Source of the DNA: CBDVBZ01 sp965372355
GTDB taxonomy: Bacteria; Krumholzibacteriota; Krumholzibacteriia; WVZY01
Direction of reading: 5' to 3'
Assembly: GCA_965372355.1 (NCBI GenBank)
Contig: CBDVBZ010000003.1
Coordinates: 27,130 to 91,129 of the forward strand
DNA: 64,000 nucleotides
Of the stretch, positions 8,155 through 17,438 are shown piece after piece; within the stretch, counting starts at the first letter, position 1, and every line of letters begins with the position of its first letter. The notes beneath the pieces were generated by a model. That model did not search any database and was not told the origin of the DNA. It worked only from the letters and a program-made list of their open reading frames with translations. Made by a program: the position numbers and the translations under genes.

Positions 8155-9105
8155 ATGAAGGTGCTGATTACGGGAATCACCGGTTTTGCGGGAAGCCATC
8201 TCGCCGACTACTGCCTTGCCCGGGGTGGTGTGGACGTCTACGGGATTATCCGGTGGCGGAGCAGGACCGAGAACATCGAACATTTTCGGGACAAGGTCTC
8301 GCTGCTGGAATGCGACCTTCGAGACGCGACCTCGACGCGCACTGTGATCGAGCAAATCAGGCCCGACTATATTTTTCACCTCGCGGCCCAGAGTTATGTG
8401 CCCACGAGCTGGCATGCACCCACCGAGAGCCTCACGACCAATGTGATCGGCCAACTCAATGTATTTGAGGCGGTTCGCAAGCTCGATCTCGATTGCCGGA
8501 TTCAGATTGCCGGTTCGAGCGAGGAGTACGGGATGGTGAACGAGGACGAGCTCCCAATCAATGAGAGCAACCCGCTTCGCCCGCTGAGCCCGTACGGTGT
8601 CAGCAAGGTCGGTCAGGATCTTCTGGGGTACCAGTACTTCATGAGCTATCAAATGGCGATCGTACGCACTCGCGGCTTCAACCATACCGGGCCGCGCCGT
8701 CATCCGGTCTTTGTCGTTTCGGATTTCGCCAAACAGATCGTCGATATCGAGAACGGCCGCAAGGATCCAGTCATGTACGTCGGCAACCTGGAGGCGACGC
8801 GCGACTTCACCGATGTCCGGGATATGGTGGTCGCATATTTTCTTGCTCTCGAGAAGGGCAGACCCGGGGAGGTCTATAACATTTGCTCCGAAAGCCACTG
8901 GACGATTCAAGAAGTCCTCGACAAGCTGCTCTCTCTGAGCGAGGTGAAGATCGAGGTCAAGCAGGATCCAGGGCGGTTGCGTCCTTCCGACGTACCGCGG
9001 CTTCTGGGCGACTGCTCGAAGTTCAAGAAGGACACGGGGTGGCAGCCCACGATACCGTTTGAAACCACTCTCAATGATATGCTCGCCTATTGGAGGCAAA
9101 GGTAG
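8155..9105 (+). CDS. NAD(P)-dependent SDR sugar-nucleotide epimerase/dehydratase (GMD/RMD-like)
   Basis: This extended SDR has the Rossmann loop GITGFAG, FHLAAQSYVP, an active-site serine stretch (AGSSEEYG) and the catalytic YGVSK. The RGFNHTGPRR segment is like that of GDP-6-deoxy-4-keto-mannose reductases and epimerases rather than true GDP-mannose 4,6-dehydratases, which have NHESPRRG. I therefore give only the family. It opens the polysaccharide operon, has a good AAAGGAG ribosome site, and is followed after 9 bases by a paralogue; the two probably act in sequence on one activated sugar, most likely a GDP-sugar. Confidence 0.8.
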   Translation: MKVLITGITGFAGSHLADYCLARGGVDVYGIIRWRSRTENIEHFRDKVSLLECDLRDATSTRTVIEQIRPDYIFHLAAQSYVPTSWHAPTESLTTNVIGQLNVFEAVRKLDLDCRIQIAGSSEEYGMVNEDELPINESNPLRPLSPYGVSKVGQDLLGYQYFMSYQMAIVRTRGFNHTGPRRHPVFVVSDFAKQIVDIENGRKDPVMYVGNLEATRDFTDVRDMVVAYFLALEKGRPGEVYNICSESHWTIQEVLDKLLSLSEVKIEVKQDPGRLRPSDVPRLLGDCSKFKKDTGWQPTIPFETTLNDMLAYWRQR

Positions 9106-9114
9106 GCGCGCACG

Positions 9115-10059
9115 GTGAAACGCGTACTGGTAACGGGATCCAGCGGTTTTGTCGGGCAGGTCCTCTCCGAAGTGATGGGGGTGGACGGGCTCGAGGTGTT
9201 GGGTGTGGATCGCCGGGAGAGCACTGCCGGCCGGTTCGCTCGCACATACGCCGTCGATTTGTGCGATCAGCAGGCGGTGGAGACGTTGTTGGGGGATGTG
9301 CGGCCGGATTACATCGTTCATCTCGCGGCGCAGTCCAGTGCCAGCCGCTCGTTCATGGAGCCCCACGCGACGATCCGCACCAACGTGCTCCCCGTTCTTC
9401 ATATGCTCGAGTATCTGAGAACCAACACGGGCACGTGCACACGCCTGCTGGCCGTCGGATCGGCCGAGGTGTATGGTCCGGTTGATGACGCGTCGCTGCC
9501 GCTCGTTGAGTCCATGCTGCCAAATCCCCGCAGCCCCTATGCCCTCAGCAAGTTGCTACAGGAACAGTGTTGCAGTCAGTACGCTTCGCTGTACGACGTC
9601 GATCTGGTGATGACTCGGAGTTTCAACCACACCGGCGCCGGTCAGACGGACACATTCGTGCTGTCGAGCTTCGCCAGGCAGATCACCGAGATCAAGGCCG
9701 GGACCAGAGATGCTACGGTGCATGTTGGAAACGTCGACGTGCGGAGGGATTTCACGGATGTGCGGGATGTCTGTCGCGCCTACACGCTGCTGCTCGAGAA
9801 GGGACGGCGGGGGAAGATCTACAACGTCTGTTCGGGCGTGTCACACAGCCTGCGGGAACTGCTCGAGAAGCTCGCCGAGATCGCGGGCATCGGGATAAAA
9901 ATCGAAGTGGACAAAAGCCGTCTCCGTGCGGTCGATATCGCGGAACTCTACGGAGACAACAACCGTCTCGCGACCGACACGGGTTGGCAACCGGAGATAC
10001 CGGTCGAAGACACATTGGCCGCACTCTTGCATTACTGGTCGCAGAACCTCGAACAGTGA
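9115..10059 (+). CDS. SDR sugar-nucleotide reductase/epimerase (RMD-like), paralogue of upstream gene
   Basis: GTG at 9115 begins a Rossmann fold with GSSGFVG, IVHLAAQSSAS, AVGSAEVYG and the catalytic YALSK. RSFNHTGAGQ and the FTDVRDVCRAY block are typical of GDP-4-dehydro-6-deoxy-mannose reductase-type enzymes. The protein is 314 residues and clearly related to its neighbour at 8155 through the whole length, including the DTGWQPEIP tail. Both may make a deoxyhexose such as a rhamnose or related sugar for the surface glycan; the exact product cannot be read from sequence. Confidence 0.8.
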   Translation: MKRVLVTGSSGFVGQVLSEVMGVDGLEVLGVDRRESTAGRFARTYAVDLCDQQAVETLLGDVRPDYIVHLAAQSSASRSFMEPHATIRTNVLPVLHMLEYLRTNTGTCTRLLAVGSAEVYGPVDDASLPLVESMLPNPRSPYALSKLLQEQCCSQYASLYDVDLVMTRSFNHTGAGQTDTFVLSSFARQITEIKAGTRDATVHVGNVDVRRDFTDVRDVCRAYTLLLEKGRRGKIYNVCSGVSHSLRELLEKLAEIAGIGIKIEVDKSRLRAVDIAELYGDNNRLATDTGWQPEIPVEDTLAALLHYWSQNLEQ

Positions 10060-10094
10060 GTCGGGCACAAGCCGCGGGTGGTGTCGGTGTCCCC

Positions 10095-10164
10095 TCCGCA
10101 AGAGCGCAGCTTGCGAGCACTTGTGGGGTAGTCGACGACCCCCTCCCGGGGGCAGGCAGGACCC
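10095..10164 (+). repeat. Dispersed GC-rich palindromic repeat, copy 2
   Basis: This element lies between the SDR gene ending at 10059 and ugd at 10234. It is an inverted near-copy of 4203-4273 (about 65 of 71 positions by eye). It includes GACCCCCTCCCGGGGG and ends GGCAGGCAGGACCC. Confidence 0.75.
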
Positions 10165-10233
10165 GTGGCCACGTGAGAAGCTGAGGCGACGAGGACAACA
10201 TCGTCCCGGCGCCATGAACCGATGGGAGGGTAG

Positions 10234-11544
10234 ATGATAAGAATCTGTATGATAGGAACGGGGTATGTCGGTCTCGTCAGCGGATCGTGTCTGGCGGACT
10301 TCGGCAACATGGTCCGTTGTATCGATGTCGACGCCGATCGGATCAAGTTGCTCCAGAACGGCCATATCCCCATCTACGAGCCCGGGCTGGGTGATATGGT
10401 CGCGCGCAATGTGGCGAGCGGCCGGCTTTTCTTTAGCACCGATCTACAGGAGGCCGTCGAGCACTCAGAGGTGGTTTTCATTGCGGTCGGCACGCCCGCG
10501 CTGCCCGATGGTTCGACAGATCTGTCTTTCGTTTTCGAGGCCGCGAAGTCGATCGCGAAACTTCTCAACGGAAAGAAAGTCGTTGTCCAGAAGAGCACGG
10601 TCCCGGTGGGCGCGACGCGGCGGGTCGGCGAGCTCCTCAAAAAACATGGTCCCAAGGGGGTGGATGTCGAGATCGTGGCCAACCCCGAGTTTCTGCGGGA
10701 AGGGTCCGCAGTCGGGGACTTCCTGCGGCCGAACCGGGTGATCATCGGTGTGGAGGACGAGTGGGCACGCGAGGTCATGAGGAACGTCTACAGACCGCTC
10801 TATCTGATCGAGACGCCGATCGTCCTGACAACCCTGGAGACCGCCGAGCTGATCAAGTACGCGAGCAATGCGTACCTTGCCACAAAAATCTCGTTCGTAA
10901 ACGAAATGGCCGCGATAGCAGAGGCGGTTGACGCGAACATCGACGATGTGGTCAGGGGGATGGGTCTGGACGGAAGGATTGGACCCAAGTTTCTGCACGC
11001 GGGTGTTGGCTTCGGGGGCTCGTGTCTCCCCAAGGATGTATTGTCTCTCGTGCACCAGTCGAACACCGGTGGGGTCAAACCCGAAATCCTCGAAGCGGTG
11101 CTGAGAGTAAACGCCCGTCTGGCGGGAGTGGCAGTGCGGAAGGTGAAGGAACAGCTCGGTGAACTCGATGGCAAGACGATCGGACTGCTCGGTCTTTCGT
11201 TCAAGCCGAACACCGACGACCTGCGTGAAGCCCCGTCCATTCGGATTGCCCATCAGCTGTTGGACGCGAAGGCGATGGTACGGGTCTTTGATCCGGCCGC
11301 GATGAGCCACTTCAAGGAAATCACTGGATTGGACGTGACATATTGCAAAGACGCGTACGACGCCGCACAGGGATGCAACGCGCTGGTTCTTGTCACGGAG
11401 TGGAACGAATTCAGAGTGCTCGATTTCGACCGTCTCAGGGAAATCGTGAAAGAGCCGGTATTCGTCGATTGCCGCAACGTCTACAAACCTGATCATGTCA
11501 CCACACACGGTTTTCGCTACAGCTCCTTTGGAAGAGGGAGATGA
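10234..11544 (+). CDS. ugd: UDP-glucose 6-dehydrogenase
   Basis: The enzyme oxidises UDP-glucose to UDP-glucuronate with two NAD+. The N-terminal NAD-binding GTGYVGLVSG, the KSTVPVGATRRV loop, NPEFLREGSA and the active-site cysteine segment GFGGSCLPKDV are all present. So is the C-terminal GLSFKPNTDDLREAPS, the UDP-binding domain. At 436 residues it is full length. ATG at 10234 follows GGGAGG. It sits 3 bases upstream of rfbB in the polysaccharide operon and presumably feeds glucuronate or derived sugars to the glycan. Confidence 0.93.
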   Translation: MIRICMIGTGYVGLVSGSCLADFGNMVRCIDVDADRIKLLQNGHIPIYEPGLGDMVARNVASGRLFFSTDLQEAVEHSEVVFIAVGTPALPDGSTDLSFVFEAAKSIAKLLNGKKVVVQKSTVPVGATRRVGELLKKHGPKGVDVEIVANPEFLREGSAVGDFLRPNRVIIGVEDEWAREVMRNVYRPLYLIETPIVLTTLETAELIKYASNAYLATKISFVNEMAAIAEAVDANIDDVVRGMGLDGRIGPKFLHAGVGFGGSCLPKDVLSLVHQSNTGGVKPEILEAVLRVNARLAGVAVRKVKEQLGELDGKTIGLLGLSFKPNTDDLREAPSIRIAHQLLDAKAMVRVFDPAAMSHFKEITGLDVTYCKDAYDAAQGCNALVLVTEWNEFRVLDFDRLREIVKEPVFVDCRNVYKPDHVTTHGFRYSSFGRGR

Positions 11545-11547
11545 TAC

Positions 11548-12585
11548 ATGCCGTTCTTCAAGTCGATCCTCGTGACCGGTGGCGCCGGTTTTATCGGATC
11601 GAACTTCGTGCGACATATCATGGCCCGCCATGCCGATTGCTCGGTCACCGTTCTCGATGCCCTGACATATGCGGGGAATGTCGAGAACCTGGCGCTGGTG
11701 ATCGGTGACGATCGTTTGAGGTTTATTGAAGGGTCCGTCACGGAGCCGGATCTCGTCCGACAAGCGATGGGCGGATGTGAGGCGGTTTTCAACTTTGCCG
11801 CGGAAACACACGTCGATCGCTCGATTCAGGAGGCGGGCTCGTTTATCCGCACCGACGTCCTGGGGACGTACACGCTTCTTCGCTCGGCGACCGATGCCGG
11901 TATCGAGCGGTTTGTGCAGATATCGACGGACGAGGTCTACGGGAGCGCCGTCGACGAGGACTTTACCGAGGCCTCACCGCTTAAGCCCGGGAATCCCTAC
12001 TCGGCGAGCAAGAGCGGTGGCGATTTGATGTGCCAGGCGTTTGTCAACACATTCGAGTTGCCTGTGGTCATCACGAGGAGCTCCAATAATTTTGGCCCGT
12101 ACCAGCACATCGAGAAGTTCATGTCGCTATTTATCACGAACACTATCGAGGGTAAGGATCTGCCGCTGTACGGCGACGGGTTGCACCGCCGCGACTGGAT
12201 CTACGTCGAGGATAACTGCGCTGCGATCGAGTTGATCGCTACGGAGGGAAAGGTTGGCGACGTGTACAACATCGCGGCGGGGGAGAGCCGGACCAACCTC
12301 GAGGTGGCCGAGAAGATCGTAGACATTCTCGACGCGCCCAGATCGAGGATTGTCTTTATTGAAGATCGAAAAGGTCACGACCGGGCCTACGAGATGGATA
12401 GCTCGAAGCTCCGACAACTGGGTTGGAAACCCGCCCACCGCTTCGAAGAAGCGCTCGAAGAGACCGTGGTTTGGTACCGGGACAACGAGGAGTGGTGGAG
12501 GCGTGTGAAGTCGGGCGCTTTCCGCGAGTACTACAAACAGCACTATGGCGAGCGAATCAAGCGGGGGAAAAAGCATGGCGTATAA
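11548..12585 (+). CDS. rfbB: dTDP-glucose 4,6-dehydratase
   Basis: The SDR fold has TGGAGFIGSNF, ETHVDRSI, the catalytic STDEVYG and YSASK, and SSNNFGPYQ with a downstream LPLYGDGLHRRDW, which is diagnostic for RfbB. The reaction gives dTDP-4-keto-6-deoxyglucose, the branch point for rhamnose and amino-deoxy sugars. No rfbA, rfbC or rfbD is adjacent, so these must lie elsewhere or a related UDP/dTDP sugar is made. The stop region overlaps the next gene's start by 11 bases. Confidence 0.9.
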   Translation: MPFFKSILVTGGAGFIGSNFVRHIMARHADCSVTVLDALTYAGNVENLALVIGDDRLRFIEGSVTEPDLVRQAMGGCEAVFNFAAETHVDRSIQEAGSFIRTDVLGTYTLLRSATDAGIERFVQISTDEVYGSAVDEDFTEASPLKPGNPYSASKSGGDLMCQAFVNTFELPVVITRSSNNFGPYQHIEKFMSLFITNTIEGKDLPLYGDGLHRRDWIYVEDNCAAIELIATEGKVGDVYNIAAGESRTNLEVAEKIVDILDAPRSRIVFIEDRKGHDRAYEMDSSKLRQLGWKPAHRFEEALEETVVWYRDNEEWWRRVKSGAFREYYKQHYGERIKRGKKHGV

Positions 12586-13666
12586 GGTTCTGGCCGTGGT
12601 CGGAGCGCGGCCCAACTACATGAAGATGGCGCCGATCTGGCGCGCGCTCGAGAAACAGGAGCATGTGACAAAACGTCTGGTTCACACTGGCCAGCACTAC
12701 GATCACAACATGTCCAAGATCTTTTTTGACGAGCTCGAGCTTCCCAAGCCGGATGTCTATCTTGGCGTGGGGTCGGGGTCTCACGGCGAACAGACCGCGA
12801 AGGTCATGGTCGAGATAGAGAAGGTCCTGATGGAAGAGCGTCCACAGCTTCTCGTTGTGGTGGGTGACGTGAACTCGACGATGGCCGGTGCGCTCGTCGC
12901 CGCTAAACTCGGAGTGCCGATCGCGCACGTCGAAGCGGGGTTGCGGAGTCGCGACCGCACGATGCCCGAAGAGATCAATCGAATGGTCACCGACATTCTG
13001 GCGGATCTGCTGTTTACAACGGAAGCCAGTGCCGAGCACAACCTGACAGCGGAGGGCATTGACAGAGAAAAGATCCATTTCGTCGGCAACGTGATGATCG
13101 ACAGCCTCATGTTTTACCGGCCCATGGCCGAACGGTCGGCGATTCTCGACGATCTGGGGTTGAAGCGCCAGGGGTACGGGCTGATCACGCTGCATCGTCC
13201 CTCGAACGTGGACGATCCCGCGACGTTCGAGCCGATCCTTCGAGTGCTCAAGGAGTTGGGTAAGGAGTGCCCTCTCGTATTTCCGGCGCACCCGCGAACC
13301 CGAAAGGTGATCGAAAACAGCGGGATAAAGATCGAGGGTGGAGAGATCACGATGATCGATCCGGTGGGATACCTCGATTTCGTCAAGCTGATGCTGCACT
13401 CGAGAATCGTCCTCACCGATTCCGGCGGTATACAGGAAGAAACGACGGTGCTCGGGATACCCTGTCTGACGATCCGCGAGAACACCGAACGGCCGATCAC
13501 GATCGACATAGGTACCAACCGGCTGGTTGGCACAAACCCCGATCGGATACTGACAGAAGGTCGTAATGCGCTTCAGGCTGGCACGTCGTCGGGGAAGATA
13601 CCGGAGCTTTGGGACGGGAAGGCAGCCGAACGAATTGTGAAGGTTATCGATGAGTTCTGCCTATGA
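12575..13666 (+). CDS. wecB: UDP-N-acetylglucosamine 2-epimerase (non-hydrolysing)
   Basis: ATG at 12575 is preferred over 12545, because it follows AGCGGGGGAA and gives the conserved N-terminus KVLAVVGARPNYMKMAP. Other signatures are HTGQHYDHNMS, HVEAGLRS, HRPSNVD and TDSGGIQEE. The enzyme interconverts UDP-GlcNAc and UDP-ManNAc, a precursor for enterobacterial common antigen-like or capsular sugars. With ugd nearby, UDP-ManNAc could be used in a glycan repeat. Length (363 residues) is normal. It overlaps the flippase gene by 4 bases (ATGA). Confidence 0.92.
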   Translation: MAYKVLAVVGARPNYMKMAPIWRALEKQEHVTKRLVHTGQHYDHNMSKIFFDELELPKPDVYLGVGSGSHGEQTAKVMVEIEKVLMEERPQLLVVVGDVNSTMAGALVAAKLGVPIAHVEAGLRSRDRTMPEEINRMVTDILADLLFTTEASAEHNLTAEGIDREKIHFVGNVMIDSLMFYRPMAERSAILDDLGLKRQGYGLITLHRPSNVDDPATFEPILRVLKELGKECPLVFPAHPRTRKVIENSGIKIEGGEITMIDPVGYLDFVKLMLHSRIVLTDSGGIQEETTVLGIPCLTIRENTERPITIDIGTNRLVGTNPDRILTEGRNALQAGTSSGKIPELWDGKAAERIVKVIDEFCL

Positions 13667-15171
13667 AGTACGAGGGATCCAGTTGGTCGTTTGAGGACAG
13701 CTCGCTGGGGCGGAGTTTTCTGTGGGGCCTGGCGATCACCGCTCTACCGGCTGCATCCGGTTTTGTCGTCTCCTGGGTTATCGCGCGATGGGCCGGTCCC
13801 GGTGTCATGGGGACCGTTTCGTGGGTCATGTCGTATGCCACGGCGGTTCTCATCGTCGGTAAATTCGGGCTGGACCTCGCGGCCTCCCGCCTGGCAAGCG
13901 AGTATGGTGTCGCCTCCCCGGGGACACTCCGCCCGTTGTTCGCGAAGGCTCTCGGTCTTCGGGCCGCGTTCACGCTCCCCGTCGCACTCCTGACACTCGT
14001 TTTTGCCCCGCAAATCGCGCAGTTTTTCCCCGATTCTGATCTGACGAACGCGATCCGGGTCGGGGCGCTGATCGTCGTCTGTGCAAGTGTCTACGAATTC
14101 AACGAGAACTTCCTGATCGGTCTGAATCGTCTGGCAACCGTTTACAGGATCCGCGCGGTACATCTGGTCTCGAGAGTCGCGGCGACGGCCGTGCTCGTTT
14201 TTCTCGGGTTTGGCGCCGTTGCCGTTCTCGGCGGATACTGTGGGGCGTGGCTCCTCGCGATCGCCGTCTACGCGGTGCTGCTCCATCGATACCTGCCCGC
14301 TTCTGACCCTTCGAGCGACCGCGCCGATGTCGGGAGGTTGCTCACGCTCAGTGTGGCCCTGGCGGTGAGCAGCGCTTCTGTGACGATCTATTCTCACATG
14401 GACAGACTCCTGCTGGGGTATTTCTCCGGGATGGAGGAGCTTGGCCAGTACGCCGTGGCCCGGAACATCACGGAGGTGTCTCTCTTTCCCGTCTTCGCCA
14501 TGGTGATGATGCTTCGACCGGCGCTGGCCGCCCGGTTTTCCACAGGCCGCGTGTCCGAGTGCGCCGATATCATCCGGTATTCCATTCGGTTCTGTTTTGT
14601 GATCGGCGTCCTGTTTTCGGCGATTTTCGTTGCACTCGGAGCCGATCTGGTCACGTTCGTCTATTCGGATGCCTTCCTGCCGGCCGGTCGGCTCATGGTC
14701 TTCTTCGTCGGGGTCGTGCTTGCCCGATCCATCGGAGCCGTGCTCCTGCCCGCCCTGATCGCAGCCGATATGACACGTGTATATGCTTATTTAACAGCAG
14801 GATCGGCCGTTCTTCATTTTTCTCTCAATCTCTTCCTCATCCCCCGTTACCAGTCCCGGGGGGCGATAGTCACCACAATCATCTCCTACGGCCTCCTCCT
14901 CGCCGTCGGGTTGGGTGTCATGCTGGCCAAGTATCGAATTCCCATCCGCTTGGCCGCATTCTCCATCGCTGCTCGCACGATTCTTGCTGGATGCATCGCA
15001 ACCGCCGTCGTCTGGCTGTTGGCAGATCGAGCCGAACCGCTTTCGTGGGTGGCACTGGTGTGGGCGGTGCTCCTTCTGGGGCTGTATCTGTTTTTGATTT
15101 ATGTGCTTCGCGTGGTGACTTTTAGCGATCTTAGTAAACTGTTCAGTAACCTAAGTAAACAAAAGAGATAA
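13663..15171 (+). CDS. Wzx-like polysaccharide flippase (MOP superfamily)
   Basis: The 502-residue protein has about 12-14 hydrophobic helices with few conserved polar motifs, as in the polysaccharide transport family of the MOP superfamily. The first helix region (SFLWGLAITALPAASGFVVSWVI) and the charged helix RNITEVSLFPVFAM fit. It would flip an undecaprenyl-linked oligosaccharide across the inner membrane. Position between wecB, with which it overlaps by 4 bases, and a WecA-like transferase supports the role. No Wzy polymerase is seen in the operon. Confidence 0.8.
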   Translation: MKYEGSSWSFEDSSLGRSFLWGLAITALPAASGFVVSWVIARWAGPGVMGTVSWVMSYATAVLIVGKFGLDLAASRLASEYGVASPGTLRPLFAKALGLRAAFTLPVALLTLVFAPQIAQFFPDSDLTNAIRVGALIVVCASVYEFNENFLIGLNRLATVYRIRAVHLVSRVAATAVLVFLGFGAVAVLGGYCGAWLLAIAVYAVLLHRYLPASDPSSDRADVGRLLTLSVALAVSSASVTIYSHMDRLLLGYFSGMEELGQYAVARNITEVSLFPVFAMVMMLRPALAARFSTGRVSECADIIRYSIRFCFVIGVLFSAIFVALGADLVTFVYSDAFLPAGRLMVFFVGVVLARSIGAVLLPALIAADMTRVYAYLTAGSAVLHFSLNLFLIPRYQSRGAIVTTIISYGLLLAVGLGVMLAKYRIPIRLAAFSIAARTILAGCIATAVVWLLADRAEPLSWVALVWAVLLLGLYLFLIYVLRVVTFSDLSKLFSNLSKQKR

Positions 15172-15271
15172 GCGCATTTGCGCTTGACTTTCTCAGCTTT
15201 CTGGGGTAATCTCACGCGAGGAAGGTATGGCACCAGCGTTCCCCCAATGAGCACCCCCCACTGGAGGAATC

Positions 15272-16351
15272 TTGTTTTTGCTCCACGCATCGATGGCATT
15301 TATCATCTCTTTCGGCATTGTCGCGGTCGCGACTCCGTTTATCCGAAGACTCGCCCTGCGCTGGAAGCTCGGCCAAAAACCCAATGGCCGCAAAGTATGC
15401 TCGCATACGATTCCCCACGTCGGCGGAATCGGAATAGCCGTTGGGACGTTGGTTAGCATTTCACTGGCCGGTCTGCTGTTCGACGGGGGCGAGAGCGGGA
15501 CTCTCGGGTTACTCGGACGCATGTTGCTACCGGTCGTTCTGATTGTTGCCCTGGGCGTCGCCGACGACACGAAGTCGCTGCGGGCGGGTCAGAAGTTGAC
15601 GATCCAGGTTTTTTCTGCAGTCATCCTCGTGTTTTCGGGGATTCAGTTGTTCACAGGCTTCCGACTCCTGGATCAAACTTCGCTTTTCGCGCTCCTGTTT
15701 ACGTGCTTCTACCTGGTGGGGATTTCCAGTTCGGTTAATCTGATCGATGGCCTCGATGGTTTGGCCGGTGGTCTATCGGCGATCTCGGCGGGCACGTTTG
15801 GCGTGCTCGCGATACTCGTCGGCGCACAACCGCTTCTGTTTGTGTCGCTCGCCGTTGCGGGCGCGTGCATCGGTTTCTTGATATACAACTTTCCCCCCGG
15901 CAAGATTTACATGGGTGACACGGGCAGTATGTTTCTGGGTCTCGTCCTCGGGGTCATTGCGTGCTATTTCACAATGCTGCAACCCACTATCAATACATTT
16001 GTTGGCGTGGGGCTGATCCTGATCATCCCGATGGCGGATTCCTGGTTGGCGATCGCAAGACGACTGGCGCTCCACACGCCTGTGTTTCAGGCAGACTCGC
16101 TTCACATGCACCACGTGTTGTTGCTGCTTGGTTTGTCTCCGCGGCAGACGCTGGCGATTCTCTATTCCATGCAAGCGGTTATGGCGATTCTCGGGGTCCT
16201 CACGGTGAAGGGTCTGATGATACCGATGATCCTGGGTTTCGTTCTTGTCGGCCTGATCTTCATCTCCTTCATCCGCATCATGGTGGCGTCGAAGGAGCGG
16301 AGTGAGACGGTGTCGGCCAAACTTGCCTCGGTTCCTTCTCTCGAAAAATAG
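15272..16351 (+). CDS. WecA/TagO-like undecaprenyl-phosphate sugar-1-phosphate transferase
   Basis: It is a polytopic membrane protein of the MraY/WecA family. The metal-binding and catalytic signatures are VADDTKSLRAGQKL, NLIDGLDGLAGG, GDTGSMFLG and the histidine-rich HMHHVLL. It would start glycan synthesis by placing GlcNAc-1-P or similar on undecaprenyl phosphate. The start is TTG at 15272 (or TTG at 15278), behind GGAGGAAT; an ATG further in (ATGGCATTT at 15293) would clip the first helix. It closes the polysaccharide operon. Confidence 0.85.
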   Translation: MFLLHASMAFIISFGIVAVATPFIRRLALRWKLGQKPNGRKVCSHTIPHVGGIGIAVGTLVSISLAGLLFDGGESGTLGLLGRMLLPVVLIVALGVADDTKSLRAGQKLTIQVFSAVILVFSGIQLFTGFRLLDQTSLFALLFTCFYLVGISSSVNLIDGLDGLAGGLSAISAGTFGVLAILVGAQPLLFVSLAVAGACIGFLIYNFPPGKIYMGDTGSMFLGLVLGVIACYFTMLQPTINTFVGVGLILIIPMADSWLAIARRLALHTPVFQADSLHMHHVLLLLGLSPRQTLAILYSMQAVMAILGVLTVKGLMIPMILGFVLVGLIFISFIRIMVASKERSETVSAKLASVPSLEK

Positions 16352-16478
16352 TTTCCACCGCGCGAGAAGTTTCATGCTAGACTTAGTCCGTTGACGATTG
16401 GGCTGTGTGTGTGCTACGTTTTGGATTCGTTCCTTCTTTCTTTTTCTAACAGACGACTCATTCTTTGGGAGTAAAGTT

Positions 16479-17402
16479 GTGACGACGGCTACTCGTTGTC
16501 GAATAGCAGGTGACCTCGATTACCTCTCCAAGTTGCAGCTCGAGGAAGTCTCGCAGACGCTCAAAGAACATCATCCGAAGCTAGCCATCGAACTCGTTGA
16601 AGACGAAGTTGGAGACCCGGCTGGCATCAGCGATGAGCAGCCCAACTCGCCGAGCAGAATCGCATTCTTGATGAGCCAGCTTCTTGGCGGGAAGTTTGAC
16701 GCGCTCGTCTTGAACGCCGCGCATCTGCCCACAAGGCTGCCCGATGGTCTGACGATCGGAGCGGTTACGAATCGTCTCACTCCGTTTGATGTCCTGATCT
16801 CGACGGACGACTGCATACTCGACGAGCTACCCGAAAACGCGGCCGTGATAGCGAATGAGTTGCGACGGGAAGCGCAGCTCCTCTACTATCGGTCGGATCT
16901 CAAAATGGTCCGCGCGAAGGGGAGCATCGACTCGATCATCCAGAAGGTCAAGAACGGCAAAGTCGACGCGGCGATTCTGGCAGCGGGGGACGTCGAGCGG
17001 TTGCAGAAGCAGGACCACGTGGCGGATTTCCTCAACTGCTCGATATGTATACCGGCGGCCGGTCAAGGATCGCTAGCCGTTCAGGTACGATCGGACGACG
17101 AACAAGCCAAGAAATCGATCCGCGCGATAAACGACCCCGCGTCATACGCAGAGATAACCGCCGAGTGGGCGTTTCTCGATTTCTTGGGGATCCACGTCGA
17201 CGCCCCGGTCGGTGTGTTGGGGAGCGTCGAGGGGAACAAGCTCGAGCTTGAGGGAATGGTGGCGTTGCCCGATGGGCGCGAGCGAACTCGAGAGATCGTC
17301 AAGGGCTCGGTCGGTCACGAAATCGAGTTGGGCAAGAAACTCGCCGCCGAGATTCTCGAGTCCGGCGGGAGGACGATGTTGCAGGAGTTGGATCTTCTTT
17401 AA
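16479..17402 (+). CDS. Hydroxymethylbilane synthase (HemC) homologue lacking catalytic residues
   Basis: GTG at 16479 follows GGGAG with 7-base spacing and gives a 307-residue protein, the usual HemC length. The fold is recognisable along the whole length: RIAGD at the N-terminus, LPTRLPDGLTIGAV, ELRREAQL, AAGQGSLAV and the C-terminal VALPDGRERTREIV. The functional residues are not kept. The cofactor cysteine (Cys242 in E. coli) is Val240, the catalytic Asp84 position is His82 in LNAAHLP, and Arg11 is Asp. Only the Arg pair (129-130) survives. It therefore probably cannot bind dipyrromethane or polymerise porphobilinogen. It may be a binding or regulatory paralogue. It lies directly upstream of serS. 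Confidence 0.75.
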   Translation: MTTATRCRIAGDLDYLSKLQLEEVSQTLKEHHPKLAIELVEDEVGDPAGISDEQPNSPSRIAFLMSQLLGGKFDALVLNAAHLPTRLPDGLTIGAVTNRLTPFDVLISTDDCILDELPENAAVIANELRREAQLLYYRSDLKMVRAKGSIDSIIQKVKNGKVDAAILAAGDVERLQKQDHVADFLNCSICIPAAGQGSLAVQVRSDDEQAKKSIRAINDPASYAEITAEWAFLDFLGIHVDAPVGVLGSVEGNKLELEGMVALPDGRERTREIVKGSVGHEIELGKKLAAEILESGGRTMLQELDLL

Positions 17403-17438
17403 TCCCCTTTCCGATTATCCCAGGAGAGCAGAAGGACA

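Noticed and set aside
8113..9402. 429-codon open frame on the minus strand across the two SDR genes
   Set aside because: Both plus-strand genes have full catalytic motifs; the antisense product has no recognisable domain and crosses a gene boundary.
10465..11811. 448-codon open frame antisense to ugd and rfbB
   Set aside because: Plus-strand genes are unmistakable, and the antisense protein has no motif.
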